From Sutcliffiella horikoshii (GTDB taxonomy: Bacteria > Bacillota > Bacilli > Bacillales > Bacillaceae_I), in the NCBI RefSeq assembly GCF_002157855.1, contig NZ_CP020880.1:2542001-2606000 (forward strand): 64,000 nucleotides of DNA. The letters are read 5' to 3'. The position numbers and the translations under genes are program-made. Under the pieces are notes generated by a model that did no database searches, had not been told where the DNA came from, and was given only the letters and a program-made list of their open reading frames with translations. This document shows, in pieces, positions 27,813-38,406 of this stretch (the first letter of the stretch is position 1; each line of letters begins with the position of its first letter).

Positions 27813-28822
27813 TAAGGTCCCACCCTCTCTAACACAACGCCATGGGCGATCGTTGGAATCGATTCCTTTTGCTGAATCATGGTAGGGCTTAGCAGTGCTC
27901 CTGTGGCAACGACAAGGACTTTCTTGATCATTCCGGTCATTAGTTCATTAATGAGATGGGCATAGGTTACGACCGCACAACATCCACAACCGCTTCCGCC
28001 TGCAAAAACCTCCTGATCTGGCCTGAAAATCATCAAACCACAATCACTATGTTTAACGGTGATATCATAGCCTTCTTCTTTTAAAAGCTCTTTTAAAATA
28101 GGACTTCCGACACCTGAAAGGTCACCTGTGACAATCAGGTCATACGTGTCGGGATTTACATTTAAATCTTGAAAATGTGCTTGAATCGTATCAGCTGCTG
28201 CAGGAGCCATGGCAGAACCCATGTCAAATGGGTCTGTGATGCCAAGATCTATCACTCTTCCTATGGTCGCTGAGGAAATACGGATTGGGCTTGGTTGTTT
28301 GCTGACAAGTGCAGTTCCAGATCCCGTCACAGTGAAAGTTGCGGAATCAGGTTTTTGCCCTCCATATTCAGTTGGATAACGAAACTGCCTTTCTGCAGTG
28401 GCATTGTGACTGCTGGTGGAGGCAAGTACCCTATTGGCAAAACCACCGTCAACTAGAGCTGCTCCCACTGCTAATGTTTCCATCGAGGTGGAACAAGCTC
28501 CAAACATGCAAAGGAATGGAATTTGATGATGCCGAGCCACATAATTAGCCGTTACATTCTGGTTAAGCAAGTCTCCTGCAAGAAAAAAGTCAATGTCCTT
28601 GTATTCCAGGTTCACCTTCTCCAGACAAGTTTGAACAGATTGTTCCATCAACCGTCTTTCGGCAAGTTCCCAATTATCTTCCCCGCAGTGAAGCTCATCG
28701 TACGTTTTATCAAATAAAGATCCGAGTGGCCCTTCCGCTTCTTTAGGTCCAACGGCGGTTCCTGTGGAACTAATATAAATTGGTTGTTCAAAAACCCAAC
28801 TTTGTTTTCCTGTTAGTCGCAC
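27812..28822 (-). CDS. spoVAD: SpoVAD, dipicolinic-acid-binding protein
   Basis: 336 residues with a thiolase-like fold that binds DPA in the spore membrane. Visible blocks: [19 protein letters not shown] (thiolase-type Cys position), [17 protein letters not shown] and [20 protein letters not shown]. It starts at GTG 28822, eight bases after GGGGG. It follows spoVAC after 12 bases. Confidence 0.94.
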   Translation of the reverse strand: MRLTGKQSWVFEQPIYISSTGTAVGPKEAEGPLGSLFDKTYDELHCGEDNWELAERRLMEQSVQTCLEKVNLEYKDIDFFLAGDLLNQNVTANYVARHHQIPFLCMFGACSTSMETLAVGAALVDGGFANRVLASTSSHNATAERQFRYPTEYGGQKPDSATFTVTGSGTALVSKQPSPIRISSATIGRVIDLGITDPFDMGSAMAPAAADTIQAHFQDLNVNPDTYDLIVTGDLSGVGSPILKELLKEEGYDITVKHSDCGLMIFRPDQEVFAGGSGCGCCAVVTYAHLINELMTGMIKKVLVVATGALLSPTMIQQKESIPTIAHGVVLERVGP

Positions 28823-28834
28823 TATTTTTACCCC

Positions 28835-29293
28835 CTAACCAGTAAAACTCATATTTAATAAATACCTGATCATGCCTACTACATAGGCCGCCACTACTCC
28901 AAATACGATGACACTGCCTGCAAGCTTAAACATATTTGTCGCTACTCCAAGGACAATTCCTTCGCTTCTGTGTTCCATAGCCGCACTTGTCATGGAATTT
29001 GCGAAACCGGTCACAGGTACAGCAGAACCGGCACCAGCAAATTGACCAAGTTTATCGTAAATCCCAACGCCTGTAAGCAAGGCTGAAATTAAAATCAGAG
29101 TAGCTACCGTAGGGTTTCCGACATTTTCTTCATTGAAATTAAACACCGTCATGTAAAAGTTTTGGATACCCTGCCCTATCAAACAGATCAGCCCTCCTAC
29201 AAGAAAAGCCTTCACGCAATTGATAACGTAAGATGGTTTAGGCTGGAATTTTTTTATGTTATTTTTATAATTATCTTTAAGCTTTTCACTCAT
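28835..29293 (-). CDS. spoVAC: SpoVAC, mechanosensitive SpoVA channel subunit
   Basis: 152 residues, four TM helices after a basic N-terminal tail, and LTGVGIYDKLGQFAGAGSAV plus VTGFANSMTSAAMEHRSEG, parallel to SpoVAEB. SpoVAC acts as a channel for DPA release in B. subtilis. AGGAGG precedes ATG 29293. Confidence 0.94.
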   Translation of the reverse strand: MSEKLKDNYKNNIKKFQPKPSYVINCVKAFLVGGLICLIGQGIQNFYMTVFNFNEENVGNPTVATLILISALLTGVGIYDKLGQFAGAGSAVPVTGFANSMTSAAMEHRSEGIVLGVATNMFKLAGSVIVFGVVAAYVVGMIRYLLNMSFTG

Positions 29294-29307
29294 GATTACC
29301 GGCCTCC

Positions 29308-29730
29308 TTATAGATTGACAAACACCAACCAGTGATATAATGATCCTATTATTTTCCCGAACACGATGGCCATTAGAAGAATGGCCATTTGACCGTCAAC
29401 CCCAATTCTTTTTGCCAATATCGGCAATACATTCAGCACTTCCGTCAAGGCTGCAGCAAGCAAACCGACAAATACCCCACAAAACAAACCAATCGGTATG
29501 GCCAGAATAGAAGGTAGATGAAAAGCGACACTGTTTAAACTAATCCAACTTCCGAACAACGCCCCCCCTATCACACCCCATTCATAGCCATAGACAAATT
29601 TTGTTGTCTTAGTCAATTGTGTTAACCTCGGGATGATTCCAAGCACAGCAAGAAACGCAACAAAGCCTGAACCAACAGCAAGCCCCCCGGCCAACCCGAG
29701 AAATACGACAAATACAATATTAATCGTCAT
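29308..29730 (-). CDS. spoVAB: SpoVAB, SpoVA membrane protein
   Basis: 140 residues, four hydrophobic segments, conserved SGFVAFLAVLGIIPRLTQLT and AALTEVLNVLPILAKRIGVD. The longer frame to 29760 is rejected because alignment in memory with the B. subtilis protein starts near MTINIVFVVFLGLAGG. It overlaps the end of spoVAA by 11 bases. Confidence 0.92.
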   Translation of the reverse strand: MTINIVFVVFLGLAGGLAVGSGFVAFLAVLGIIPRLTQLTKTTKFVYGYEWGVIGGALFGSWISLNSVAFHLPSILAIPIGLFCGVFVGLLAAALTEVLNVLPILAKRIGVDGQMAILLMAIVFGKIIGSLYHWLVFVNL

Positions 29731-30340
29731 CAATGTTCTTCGAGCTCTCCTTGTTTTCATGCATGATTACATATTGATCAAGGTCTTGCTGATAGTTGAA
29801 CATTTCCACTTCAAGGGGGCTAGGCTCTTCATTAATTCGTTTACGGAATACATGATTGAAAAATAAAATCATCCCTAAGCCCAAACCAATAGAATAGGGA
29901 ATCTGGAGAAGAAGCGGCTTGTCATCCTCAAGGCCAGTGATGGTTTTAAAAATCTTTTGATGGACGATCCGCATGCTGACATCCTCATGAAAATTCATGA
30001 TAGCAAGTGCAGCGCCCAGAAAAAGAAGTAGCCAAACCCCAATAAAAAACATTGGACGAAATCGCTTTTTCTTATACACCACTTCCACAATTGTCTGTGC
30101 AGGTCCAAAGGTTTGAATATCCAATTCGCTGTCTACTTTCCTTATCTCTTTAATTATCCGTATAACATCCAACACGACGATGGATTTATCACTCATGTTA
30201 ATTTGATGTATAGAAATGTTCCGAACCTTATCCAATGTTTCCGTACCTGCAACCAACTGTGCGACATCTTCAATTTTTATCATTTGATTTGGACGAGCTT
30301 GAATCCGATGACGAAGGCGAACATATAGTGATTTATCCAT
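29720..30340 (-). CDS. spoVAA: SpoVAA, first protein of the SpoVA operon
   Basis: 206 residues starting MDKSLYVRLRHRIQARP. A soluble N-terminal domain and two TM helices (IGVWLLLFLGAALAIMNFHE about 100; IPYSIGLGLGMILFFNHVF about 155) are followed by a conserved tail NEEPSPLEVEMFNYQQDLDQ. Part of the DPA import/release complex. ATG 30340 is taken as start because it matches the family start. Confidence 0.92.
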   Translation of the reverse strand: MDKSLYVRLRHRIQARPNQMIKIEDVAQLVAGTETLDKVRNISIHQINMSDKSIVVLDVIRIIKEIRKVDSELDIQTFGPAQTIVEVVYKKKRFRPMFFIGVWLLLFLGAALAIMNFHEDVSMRIVHQKIFKTITGLEDDKPLLLQIPYSIGLGLGMILFFNHVFRKRINEEPSPLEVEMFNYQQDLDQYVIMHENKESSKNIDDD

Positions 30341-30447
30341 CTTCCAAACACATCCTGCCAAAAAATATTGTATATGTAGTATGGATTAGTGGGAGATTTA
30401 CCATGCAAAGGAAAAAAGAACACCAAGAATTACCACGTTTTCTCCAA

Positions 30448-30483
30448 CAAAAAAACCGTACGGACATCATTCATCCATACGGT
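30448..30483 (-). terminator. Terminator at the end of sigF
   Basis: Minus-strand stem ACCGTA-GGA/TCC-TACGGT with T run (30454-30448). The loop contains the sigF stop codon, so the hairpin forms partly in the coding end. It separates spoIIA from spoVA. Confidence 0.8.
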
Positions 30484-31222
30484 CTTTCATTTGTTGCAAT
30501 ATTTTCTTTTCCAATCGACTCACCTGCACCTGGGAGATACCAAGGCGCTGTGCGACTTCCGTTTGTGTCTGATCCTTATAGTAGCGCAAATACACTATTA
30601 ATTTCTCCCGTTCATCAAGCTCTTCAATGGCTTCTTTCAAAGCAATCTTATCGAACCAGCGATGCTCGGAATGATCAGCAATTTGATCCAAAAGCGTAAT
30701 AGGATCTCCATCATTTTCATAGACAGTTTCATGAATCGAGGACGGTGCACGTGCAGCCTCTTGAGCTAAGACCACTTCTTCCGCCGTGATCTCCAAGAAT
30801 TCTGCTATTTCATTAATGGTCGGCACTCTGCCATACCTTTTGGATAACTCATCTTTTGCTTTTCTGATCTTGTTCGCTACTTCCTTTAACGAGCGGCTAA
30901 CCTTTACACTTCCGTCATCCCTAATGAATCGCTGGATTTCCCCGATGATCATTGGAACGGCGTAGGTGGAAAATTTTACGTCATAGGAAAGATCAAACTT
31001 ATCCACTGATTTTAATAGACCGATGCAGCCTATCTGAAACAGGTCGTCAGGTTCATAACCTCTGTTCATAAAGCGCTGAACCACCGACCAGACAAGCCTC
31101 ATATTCTTTTGCACAATTGTATCGCGTGCTTCTTGTTCGCCAGATTGACTTCTTTTTATCAGTTCTTTTACTTCATGATCTTTTAGGTATGTTTGTGTTT
31201 GGTTCTTGACCTCAACATCCAT
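30467..31222 (-). CDS. sigF: SigF, forespore sigma factor
   Basis: Sigma factor of the early forespore, held inactive by SpoIIAB. 251 residues. Region 2: KNMRLVWSVVQRFMNRGYEP, DLFQIGCIGLLKSVDKFD and YDVKFSTYAVPMIIGEIQRF. Region 3 follows, and region 4 carries VYLRYYKDQTQTEVAQRLGI and QVSRLEKKIL. Third gene of spoIIAA-spoIIAB-sigF, 12 bases after spoIIAB. Confidence 0.97.
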   Translation of the reverse strand: MDVEVKNQTQTYLKDHEVKELIKRSQSGEQEARDTIVQKNMRLVWSVVQRFMNRGYEPDDLFQIGCIGLLKSVDKFDLSYDVKFSTYAVPMIIGEIQRFIRDDGSVKVSRSLKEVANKIRKAKDELSKRYGRVPTINEIAEFLEITAEEVVLAQEAARAPSSIHETVYENDGDPITLLDQIADHSEHRWFDKIALKEAIEELDEREKLIVYLRYYKDQTQTEVAQRLGISQVQVSRLEKKILQQMKDRMDE

Positions 31223-31234
31223 AGGGTTAGCTCC

Positions 31235-31675
31235 TTAATTACAAAGCGCTTTGCTCTTAGCTAAATACTTGGTCATACGGATTGAGGTGCCTGTTTCTCT
31301 AGATGAATGAATTTCTACATAATCCATAAAGTTTTCCATGATGGTAAACCCCATACCAGAACGCTCGAGCTCAGGCTTAGTAGTATATAACGGCTGTCTA
31401 GCTTCCTCTACATCATCAATACCCATACCTTCATCCCTGATGGTGATATGGACAGCTCCGTCTTCTAGTTCGACAGAGATGTAAACAGTGGCGTTAGGGT
31501 CGTTGTCATAACCATGAATGATCGCATTTGTCACTGCTTCTGAAACGACTGTTTTGATCTCAGTCAATTCATCCATGGTCGGGTCCAATTGCATGATGAA
31601 AGCCGCTACAGTTACCCTTGCGAACGATTCATTTTGGCTAAGGGCAGAAAATTGAAGGTTCATGTGATTTTTCAT
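31235..31675 (-). CDS. spoIIAB: SpoIIAB, anti-sigma F factor and kinase
   Basis: GHKL-type serine kinase that binds SigF and phosphorylates SpoIIAA. 146 residues. N box in [18 protein letters not shown]1 in [16 protein letters not shown]2 in [13 protein letters not shown]. It starts with ATG overlapping the spoIIAA stop (TAATG). Confidence 0.97.
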   Translation of the reverse strand: MKNHMNLQFSALSQNESFARVTVAAFIMQLDPTMDELTEIKTVVSEAVTNAIIHGYDNDPNATVYISVELEDGAVHITIRDEGMGIDDVEEARQPLYTTKPELERSGMGFTIMENFMDYVEIHSSRETGTSIRMTKYLAKSKALCN

Positions 31676-32025
31676 TATGCCACCCCCAATTTTTGCAGGG
31701 CGTTTTCTTCACTTTCTTCTAAACGGATAATTTTGAATAGCCCGGACATTTCAAACAGACGCTTTACAGCAGGTGAAATAGAACAAACCACCATTTCTCC
31801 CCCATTATTTTTAATCTGTTTATAACGGCCCAAAATGACACCGAGCCCTGAGCTGTCCATGAAAGACAACTGTTCCAAATTTAAAATAATATGAGTGATC
31901 TGATGTTTTTCAATTATAGCTGTAGCTTGGTTACGCAAATTTTCAGCTGTATGGTGATCCAATTCTCCTGCTAAACGTACGCAAAGAACATTTTGTTTGA
32001 CTTCCAAATCAACGGTAAGACTCAC
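31675..32025 (-). CDS. spoIIAA: SpoIIAA, anti-anti-sigma F factor
   Basis: STAS-domain protein that frees SigF by binding SpoIIAB. 116 residues; the phosphorylated Ser is in [15 protein letters not shown] (about residue 58). Start ATG 32025 is preceded by AAGGGGGAAAGTGC. The gap 32026-32156 upstream should carry the SigH/Spo0A control region; AGGC...GAATAT near 32070-32090 is only a weak SigH-like match. Confidence 0.96.
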   Translation of the reverse strand: MSLTVDLEVKQNVLCVRLAGELDHHTAENLRNQATAIIEKHQITHIILNLEQLSFMDSSGLGVILGRYKQIKNNGGEMVVCSISPAVKRLFEMSGLFKIIRLEESEENALQKLGVA

Positions 32026-32156
32026 TGCACTTTCCCCCTTGTGGAAACTTTGTTCAGTGAGTCAATTTCTATATTCTATCTCCGTTTTCCTGCCTACAGA
32101 CAAAACTAGTGTTTATTCGCTAAAAAAACAGGTTCTATTTTGGTGGTAATTTGAAA

Positions 32157-33320
32157 TTAACCTAACTTGGAAAAGTGACCCATTGAACGTTTGAAGAGCT
32201 GCCACCAACTTGCTTCGTTACTGTCTTTTGCAGCTACAAGATCACTTTCAGAAAGAATTTCTCCGCCTTTTTTCAAGACAATCTTTCCTACTTTATCCCC
32301 TTTTTTCACAGGTGCTTTCACATTCTCATTTACTGTAATCTCTTTCTCCACGTCATCTGTGTTTTCACCTTTTTTGGTCAGCACTGAGATTGGCTCGCTT
32401 GTAACAGCATCTACTTCTTTTTCAGAACCTTTACTGATTTCTACTCTTCCAACCGCTACGTTTCGCTCATACATTGGGTGTGTTTTGTATTGACTGAAAG
32501 CAAAATCCAGCATATTCGTGATCTGCGCATTTCGGTCTTTCGGTGTTGGCGCGCCAAAAACAACTGCAATCACACGCATATTGTCTTTTTTGGCAGTAGC
32601 AGTTAAACAATATTTTGCTTCTTGAGTAAATCCTGTTTTCAAACCATCTACACCAGGATAGAATCTAACAAGTTTATTTGTATTGACCAACCAGAATTTC
32701 TTTTCTGAATCTTGTCGGAGATAGTCTTCATATTGTCCAGTATATTTAGTAATGCCTTCATACTTTAATAGTTCTTTCGCCATCACAGCCATGTCGTTTG
32801 CCGTGCTGTAATGATTCTTAGCCGGTAAACCTGTTGGGTTTTGGAATAGTGTGTTTTCTAGCCCAAGTTCTTTCGCTTTGGCATTCATTCTATCTACAAA
32901 AGCAGCTTCTGATCCTGCAATACGTTCTGCCATTGCTACAGAAGCATCGTTTCCTGAAGCTATCGCAATACCGCGAAGCATTTCATCTGTAGTCATTTCT
33001 TCGCCAGGCTCGAGGAAAATTTGCGAACCTCCCATAGAGGCTGCATATTCACTTGTCCTGATTTTCTCATCCCAAGTAAGTTCACCTTTATCAATAGCTT
33101 CCATAATAAGGAGCATCGTCATGATTTTTGTCATACTTGCCGGGGGCAATTTTTCGTGTCCATTCTTTTCATACAACACTTGACCGGTGTCGCGTTCAAT
33201 CAATATAGCAGATCTCGCATTTTCCGTTAGTTGAACACTCTTTTCTTCCGCCCCTACAACAGGACTAAATGCGGAAAAAGTAAAAGCAATTGCAATTATT
33301 GCAGTAATAAACTTTTTCAT
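32157..33320 (-). CDS. dacF: DacF, forespore D-alanyl-D-alanine carboxypeptidase
   Basis: Low-molecular-mass PBP that regulates cortex crosslinking with DacB. 387 residues from ATG 33320 (GGAGG seven bases upstream). Signal peptide to about residue 24 (VVGAEE), SXXK motif SMTK, SGN motif ASGNDASV, KTG motif LKTGFTQEAKY, then the C-terminal beta domain and a terminal amphipathic helix. Directly before spoIIA, as in B. subtilis. Confidence 0.94.
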   Translation of the reverse strand: MKKFITAIIAIAFTFSAFSPVVGAEEKSVQLTENARSAILIERDTGQVLYEKNGHEKLPPASMTKIMTMLLIMEAIDKGELTWDEKIRTSEYAASMGGSQIFLEPGEEMTTDEMLRGIAIASGNDASVAMAERIAGSEAAFVDRMNAKAKELGLENTLFQNPTGLPAKNHYSTANDMAVMAKELLKYEGITKYTGQYEDYLRQDSEKKFWLVNTNKLVRFYPGVDGLKTGFTQEAKYCLTATAKKDNMRVIAVVFGAPTPKDRNAQITNMLDFAFSQYKTHPMYERNVAVGRVEISKGSEKEVDAVTSEPISVLTKKGENTDDVEKEITVNENVKAPVKKGDKVGKIVLKKGGEILSESDLVAAKDSNEASWWQLFKRSMGHFSKLG

Positions 33321-33550
33321 CCTTAGACCTCCATTCATATTCCTACTTCACATTTTTTCCAAAAAAATATGTTTTATACTAAGTATTGGTAATGGAGGGA
33401 AATAATTTTATCGGAACAAAAATGCACTTACCGTCACGTCGGGTAACTGCCAACAGTCCCAGATACTTCAAAATATTGGCCGGACTTTGTCTTTCCTCTT
33501 CACCCTCTAACGAATGGAGGACGATGAAGCCACCTCTCTTGCTATTCTTT

Positions 33551-33873
33551 GTCACTCAGGTCTTTATACCGCTATGAGGACTTCTCTCCTCCTTTTTCCT
33601 GGTCACTCAGGTCTTCATCACCGTTATGAGGACTCCTCTCCTCCGTTTTCCTCGTCACTCAGGTCTTCATCACCGCTATGAGGACTCCTCTCCCCCGTTT
33701 TCCTGGTCACTCAGGTCTTCATCACCGTTATGACTCCTCTCCTCCTTTTTCCTCGTTACTCAGGTCTTCATCACCGCTATGAGGACTTCTCTCCTCCGTT
33801 TTCCTCGTCACTCAGGTCTTCATCACCGCTATGAGGACTACTCTCCTCCGTTTTCCTCGTCACTCAGGTCTTC
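33551..33873. repeat. 52-bp tandem minisatellite, about six copies
   Basis: Seven occurrences of GTCACTCAGG or GTTACTCAGG begin at 33551, 33602, 33654, 33706, 33755, 33807 and 33859. The unit is 52 bases, with one copy of 51 and one of 49. Each unit contains TCTTCATCACCGCTATGAGG and CTCCTCCGTTTTCCTC; GAGGACTCCTC in some copies is a small palindrome. Since 52 is not a multiple of three, frames change from copy to copy and no repeat protein is encoded. The 33321-33943 gap holds this array, 200 bases of unremarkable sequence and the pdp terminator. Confidence 0.92.
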
Positions 33874-33881
33874 ATCAAGAT

Positions 33882-33927
33882 CTAAAAAAAATAAAAAACA
33901 GCCCCACCAAATATGGCAGGGCCGCTC
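33882..33927 (-). terminator. Terminator after pdp
   Basis: Minus strand AGCGGCCCTGCC-ATATTT-GGTGGGGCT then a long T-rich tract; it ends the deoB-punA-pdp transcript. Confidence 0.8.
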
Positions 33928-33943
33928 TCCAATATATTCTCAA

Positions 33944-35248
33944 TTATTCAGAAATCGTATCATATACAAGTGGTGGAACTTTAACGTCGCCATTTACCAC
34001 TTTGATGCTCTCATATAATGCTTCTTTTACTTTTGTCAGATCTTCCTGGTTACTGTGGATCGTTGCAAGGGATTCGCCTGCTTCCACTTTGTCACCAATC
34101 TTTTTACGCAGAACAATTCCTACTGCGAGATCTATCTCAGAGTCTTTTGTTGCACGGCCAGCACCAAGCAACATAGCTGCAGTTCCAACAGAATCAGCCA
34201 CAATCTCAGATACGACACCAGCTTCTTTTGCTTCAAGCTCCACAACATGCTTTGCTTGAGGCAATTTCTCCGGATTATCCACTACTGAAGCGTCTCCACC
34301 TTGTGCTTCTAAGAACGTTTTTAATGTTTCAATTGCTGCTCCAGAACGGATAACTTCTTCCAGCATTCCACGAGCTTCTTCCAATGTAGAAGCTTTTTCT
34401 GCTAAAAGAACCATGTAGCTACCTAACTCCAAGCAAAGTTCTTCTAAATCTTCAGGACCTTCGCCACGCAAAGTGTCGATAGCTTCTTTAATCTCCAATG
34501 CATTACCAATCGCAAATCCAAGTGGTTGACTCATATCAGAAATAACGGCCATTGTTCTGCGTCCCACATTGTTCCCGATATCAACCATTGCTTTTGCAAG
34601 CTTTTTCGCTTCATCCAAGTCTTTCATGAATGCACCGGCACCAGTTTTTACGTCCAGTACAATTGCGTCTGCTCCAGCAGCAATTTTTTTGCTCATGATA
34701 GAGCTTGCAATCAACGGAATGCTGTTAACAGTAGCTGTTACATCACGTAATGCATAAAGCTTTTTGTCGGCAGGTGTCAGGTTACCACTTTGTCCGATAA
34801 CAGCTACTTTATTTTTGTTTACGTAGTCGATAAATTCTTGATTGTCGATTTCCACGTGGAAGCCTGGTACGGACTCAAGTTTGTCAATTGTTCCACCAGT
34901 GTGACCAAGGCCACGTCCACTCATCTTAGCAACAGGAACGCCAACAGCCGCTACTAGTGGTGCAAGCACCAATGTAGTCGTGTCGCCAACTCCGCCCGTA
35001 CTGTGCTTATCAACTTTGATACCTTCGATAGCAGATAGGTCAATGGTGTCACCGGAATGTACCATTGCCATTGTAAGGTCTGCGCGTTCTTGGTCACTCA
35101 TTCCTTGAAAGAAGATGGCCATGGAGAAAGCACTCATTTGATAGTCAGGAATGGATCCGTCTGTGAATCCGCTTACGATGAATTGGATTTCTTCTGTTGT
35201 TAGTTCTTTTCCGTCACGTTTCTTTTGTATAAGGTCTACCATTCTCAT
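33944..35248 (-). CDS. pdp: Pyrimidine-nucleoside phosphorylase
   Basis: Splits uridine, thymidine and deoxyuridine into base and (deoxy)ribose-1-phosphate. 434 residues. Phosphate and substrate sites: [53 protein letters not shown] and [20 protein letters not shown]. The C-terminal domain (about 345-434) is lipoyl-like. It follows punA after 32 bases. Confidence 0.96.
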   Translation of the reverse strand: MRMVDLIQKKRDGKELTTEEIQFIVSGFTDGSIPDYQMSAFSMAIFFQGMSDQERADLTMAMVHSGDTIDLSAIEGIKVDKHSTGGVGDTTTLVLAPLVAAVGVPVAKMSGRGLGHTGGTIDKLESVPGFHVEIDNQEFIDYVNKNKVAVIGQSGNLTPADKKLYALRDVTATVNSIPLIASSIMSKKIAAGADAIVLDVKTGAGAFMKDLDEAKKLAKAMVDIGNNVGRRTMAVISDMSQPLGFAIGNALEIKEAIDTLRGEGPEDLEELCLELGSYMVLLAEKASTLEEARGMLEEVIRSGAAIETLKTFLEAQGGDASVVDNPEKLPQAKHVVELEAKEAGVVSEIVADSVGTAAMLLGAGRATKDSEIDLAVGIVLRKKIGDKVEAGESLATIHSNQEDLTKVKEALYESIKVVNGDVKVPPLVYDTISE

Positions 35249-35280
35249 GCCGAAACACCTCTTATTTTCTATAAAATAAA

Positions 35281-36096
35281 TTACATACCTTTAACAATTG
35301 TTTTAACGAATTGAAGGAAGTTTGCTTTTACCATTTCTGTTGTTTCCATAACTTCGTCGTGCGTTAATGGCTGGTCAAGGATTCCCGCGGCCATGTTGGA
35401 GATGCAAGAGATTCCAAGCACTTTCATGCCGCTATGACGCGCAACGATTACTTCCGGCACAGTGGACATTCCAACTGCGTCTCCACCAAGAGTACGAAGC
35501 ATTCTTACTTCTGCAGGTGTTTCATACGAAGGACCTGTGTTCCCAACGTAAACTCCTTCTTGTACCTTAAGACCAATCTCTGCTGCTACATCTTTAGCCA
35601 ATTTACGAAGCTGCTTGCAATAAGGCTCTGACATATCAGGGAAGCGTGCACCAAGCTCATTGTTATTCGGTCCAATAAGCGGGTTTGTTCCCATGTTATT
35701 GATGTGATCAGTTAAAATCATTAAATCTCCTGCTTCAAAGCTTTCGTTCACGCCTCCAGCAGCATTAGTTACGATTAATTTCTCCACACCAATATACTTC
35801 ATCACACGAACTGGGAATGTCACTTTTTCCATTGCATAGCCTTCATAGAAGTGGAAGCGTCCTTGCATGGCAATAACAGTTTTCCCTTCCAATTCTCCGA
35901 TTACCAGTTGGCCTGCATGACCCTCGACTGTTGATACTGGAAATTCAGGAATCTCTGTGTATGGAATCACAACAGGGTTTTGTATTTCTTCTGCTAACAC
36001 ACCAAGTCCAGACCCAAGGATTAGGCCGATTTCAGGTTTGTTAGATAATTTCGCATTGATATATTCAGCTGATTTTTTAATAGCATCTAAATTCAT
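35281..36096 (-). CDS. punA: Purine-nucleoside phosphorylase (PupG/PunA)
   Basis: Trimeric-type purine-nucleoside phosphorylase, 271 residues. [12 protein letters not shown] phosphate loop, [38 protein letters not shown] and [20 protein letters not shown]. This is the pupG equivalent of B. subtilis. It lies between deoB and pdp; the three genes recycle nucleosides together. Ribosome site AGGAGG before ATG 36096. Confidence 0.95.
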   Translation of the reverse strand: MNLDAIKKSAEYINAKLSNKPEIGLILGSGLGVLAEEIQNPVVIPYTEIPEFPVSTVEGHAGQLVIGELEGKTVIAMQGRFHFYEGYAMEKVTFPVRVMKYIGVEKLIVTNAAGGVNESFEAGDLMILTDHINNMGTNPLIGPNNNELGARFPDMSEPYCKQLRKLAKDVAAEIGLKVQEGVYVGNTGPSYETPAEVRMLRTLGGDAVGMSTVPEVIVARHSGMKVLGISCISNMAAGILDQPLTHDEVMETTEMVKANFLQFVKTIVKGM

Positions 36097-36109
36097 TTAG
36101 TAATTCCTC

Positions 36110-37294
36110 CTAGTTCAAATCTTGTAAAAAGCTTTTTCCGTGCTTTGGCATTCTTGTATTAAAGTTGTCCGCAATCGTTGCGCCGATATCAGCAAAAGTT
36201 TTACGGATATCTAACTGCTTTCCTTCTTTATGTTGAGGAGAGTATGCTAGTAATGGCACATATTCTCTCGTGTGATCTGTTCCTGGTGCTGTTGGGTCGT
36301 TACCGTGGTCAGCAGTAATAATCAATAGATCATCTTCTTTTAAGTTGGCGAACACATCTGGAAGGCGTGTATCATATTCTTCCAATGCTTTTCCATATCC
36401 TTCTGGATCTCTTCTGTGACCATATACTGCATCAAAATCAACCAAGTTTAAGAAACTGATACCAGTAAAGTCCATAGCTGTTGTTTCCACCAATTTGTCC
36501 ATTCCGTCCATATTAGAGACCGTGCGAAGTGATTTTGTCACTCCCTCCCCATCATAGATATCGGAAATTTTCCCGATGGAAATAACATCAAAGCCACTGT
36601 CTTTCAATTCATTCATAACTGTACGTTCAAATGGCTTTAATGCATAATCATGACGGTTGGATGTACGTTTCCAGTTCCCTGCTTCCCCAACAAACGGGCG
36701 TGCAATAATACGACCTACCATGTACTTTTCATCCAACGTTAATTCACGTGCAATTTTACAAATATCATATAATTCTTCAATAGGAACAACATCTTCGTGT
36801 GCTGCAATTTGAAGAACAGAATCTGCAGAAGTATAAACAATCAATGCTCCTGAATCGACGTGTTCCTGACCAAGTTGATCAAGAATTTCCGTTCCGCTCG
36901 CAGGAATATTCCCGATGATTTTTCGGCCTGTACGTTCTTCTAGTTCGTTGATAAGCTCATCTGGAAATCCGTCAGGGAATACACGGAAAGGTGTATCAAT
37001 GCGCAAGCCCATAATTTCCCAGTGGCCTGTCATCGTATCTTTTCCGCTTGATGCTTCTTCCATTTTCGTGAAAAATGCTAATGGCTTTTCTGCTTTTGGT
37101 ACACCCTTCACTTCTTCAATATTGCTAAGACCAAGCTTAGCCATATTCGGCATGTTAAGTCCATTCATGTGTTCTGCAATATGCCCTAAAGTATCGGCAC
37201 CTTTATCACCAAATTTTTCAGCATCTGGTGCTTCACCGATTCCAACAGAATCCATTACAACTAGAAAAACTCTTTTATATGTATAAGAACTCAT
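36110..37294 (-). CDS. deoB: DeoB, phosphopentomutase
   Basis: Converts (deoxy)ribose-1-phosphate to the 5-phosphate, so that pentose from PunA/Pdp enters central metabolism. 394 residues from ATG 37294 (AGGAGG upstream). Alkaline-phosphatase superfamily metal sites: [24 protein letters not shown] (acceptor Thr), [14 protein letters not shown] and [20 protein letters not shown]. subtilis name is drm. Confidence 0.96.
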   Translation of the reverse strand: MSSYTYKRVFLVVMDSVGIGEAPDAEKFGDKGADTLGHIAEHMNGLNMPNMAKLGLSNIEEVKGVPKAEKPLAFFTKMEEASSGKDTMTGHWEIMGLRIDTPFRVFPDGFPDELINELEERTGRKIIGNIPASGTEILDQLGQEHVDSGALIVYTSADSVLQIAAHEDVVPIEELYDICKIARELTLDEKYMVGRIIARPFVGEAGNWKRTSNRHDYALKPFERTVMNELKDSGFDVISIGKISDIYDGEGVTKSLRTVSNMDGMDKLVETTAMDFTGISFLNLVDFDAVYGHRRDPEGYGKALEEYDTRLPDVFANLKEDDLLIITADHGNDPTAPGTDHTREYVPLLAYSPQHKEGKQLDIRKTFADIGATIADNFNTRMPKHGKSFLQDLN

Positions 37295-37451
37295 TTTATA
37301 ACCTCCTACGAACTTTCGATCTGTTTTCACCTCTTGTATTTTCCCCTTTTTCACTTAGGATAGTCATACAAGAACGCACTTCTACTTGTCAGAAGTCTGA
37401 CCTCTGATTCTAGTATAAACAAGCGCTTTCAAAGTTGCAATTAAAATGATT

Positions 37452-37484
37452 AAAAAAAGACTGTTCAGACAGTTCGAACAGCCC
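37452..37484 (-). terminator. Terminator after xerD
   Basis: Minus-strand stem CTGTTC/GAACAG, then TTTTTTT, in the gap between xerD and deoB. Confidence 0.75.
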
Positions 37485-37509
37485 TTTATCCTGTTCCCGC
37501 CAAATGATT

Positions 37510-38400
37510 TTATGCTCTTGGATGGAACATCGAGTAAACATCCTTCATGCGGGTTTTCGTGACATGTGTGTAAATTTGGGTGGTTGAGATATCGGCATGT
37601 CCTAGCATCTCTTGGACTGCACGAAGATCTGCCCCATTTTCTAGTAGATGTGTGGCAAAGGAATGTCGCAACGTATGAGGTGTCAATTCCTTTTCAATAC
37701 CGGCTTCCTTCGTTAACTTTTTTAATATTTTCCAAAAGCCCTGCCTTGTTAAACGGTTACCATAAAGATTCACAAATAAAGCATCCGTGGTCTTCTTTTT
37801 TAACAGTTGACTTCGACTTTCTTCTATATAATTGGTGATGGCATTTTGGGCCATTGTTCCAAGCGGAATAATTCTCTCTTTGTTTCCTTTTCCAACACAT
37901 CGAACAAAACCCATGGTTAAATGAACATCGCTAAGATTCAGGGATATCAGCTCAGAGACACGCATACCTGTTGCGTATAATAGTTCCAACATCGCTTTAT
38001 CGCGCACGCCAAACACTTTGCTTGTATCCGGCGAATCTAGTAATGCTTGCACCTCTTCTACAGACATCACCTGCGGAAGCTTTTGTTCTTGTTTAGGACG
38101 GTCTATATGTACTGTCGGGTCTTGAGTTGTGACCTTTTCCCTTAATAAAAATTGATGAAATGAGCGTATGGAGGCAATATGTCTGGCTATTGTTTTGGAC
38201 GATTTCCCATTTTCCGTAAGAAACTTTAAAAACTGTATAATGGTAGATCTTGAAACTGCATCCAACGAAGATATTTCCTCTACTTTACTTAAATATAAAA
38301 GATAAGACTTTAAGTCCCGTTCGTAGGAAACAACTGTGTTTGATGCCAGGCCTTTTTCGACTACTAAAAAATGAATAAAATCTTTTAATTGATCCTGCAA
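37510..38400 (-). CDS. xerD: XerD (RipX), tyrosine site-specific recombinase
   Basis: Resolves chromosome dimers at dif with a XerC-type partner. 296 residues. N-terminal SAM-like core-binding domain 1-95, catalytic domain with Arg in [44 protein letters not shown] (final Tyr nucleophile). It begins at TTG 38400 behind AGAGGG. It lies between yqzK and deoB, as in B. subtilis. Confidence 0.95.
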   Translation of the reverse strand: MQDQLKDFIHFLVVEKGLASNTVVSYERDLKSYLLYLSKVEEISSLDAVSRSTIIQFLKFLTENGKSSKTIARHIASIRSFHQFLLREKVTTQDPTVHIDRPKQEQKLPQVMSVEEVQALLDSPDTSKVFGVRDKAMLELLYATGMRVSELISLNLSDVHLTMGFVRCVGKGNKERIIPLGTMAQNAITNYIEESRSQLLKKKTTDALFVNLYGNRLTRQGFWKILKKLTKEAGIEKELTPHTLRHSFATHLLENGADLRAVQEMLGHADISTTQIYTHVTKTRMKDVYSMFHPRA

Positions 38401-38406
38401 TACCCT

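Noticed and set aside
30235-30699. 154-residue plus-strand frame
   Set aside because: Antisense to spoVAA and sigF; no supporting signal.
32026-32156. SigH promoter and Spo0A boxes of spoIIA
   Set aside because: Expected from B. subtilis, but AGGAAAA and GAATAT are only 11 bases apart between core motifs and no good Spo0A box was found, so it is not listed as a feature.
33551-33873. Possible CRISPR array
   Set aside because: Units are joined with no unique spacers and the 52-base copies are contiguous, so it is a tandem minisatellite.
33779-34259. Two plus-strand frames over the minisatellite end and pdp
   Set aside because: They come from repeat units and the antisense of pdp; the 52-base period does not keep a frame.
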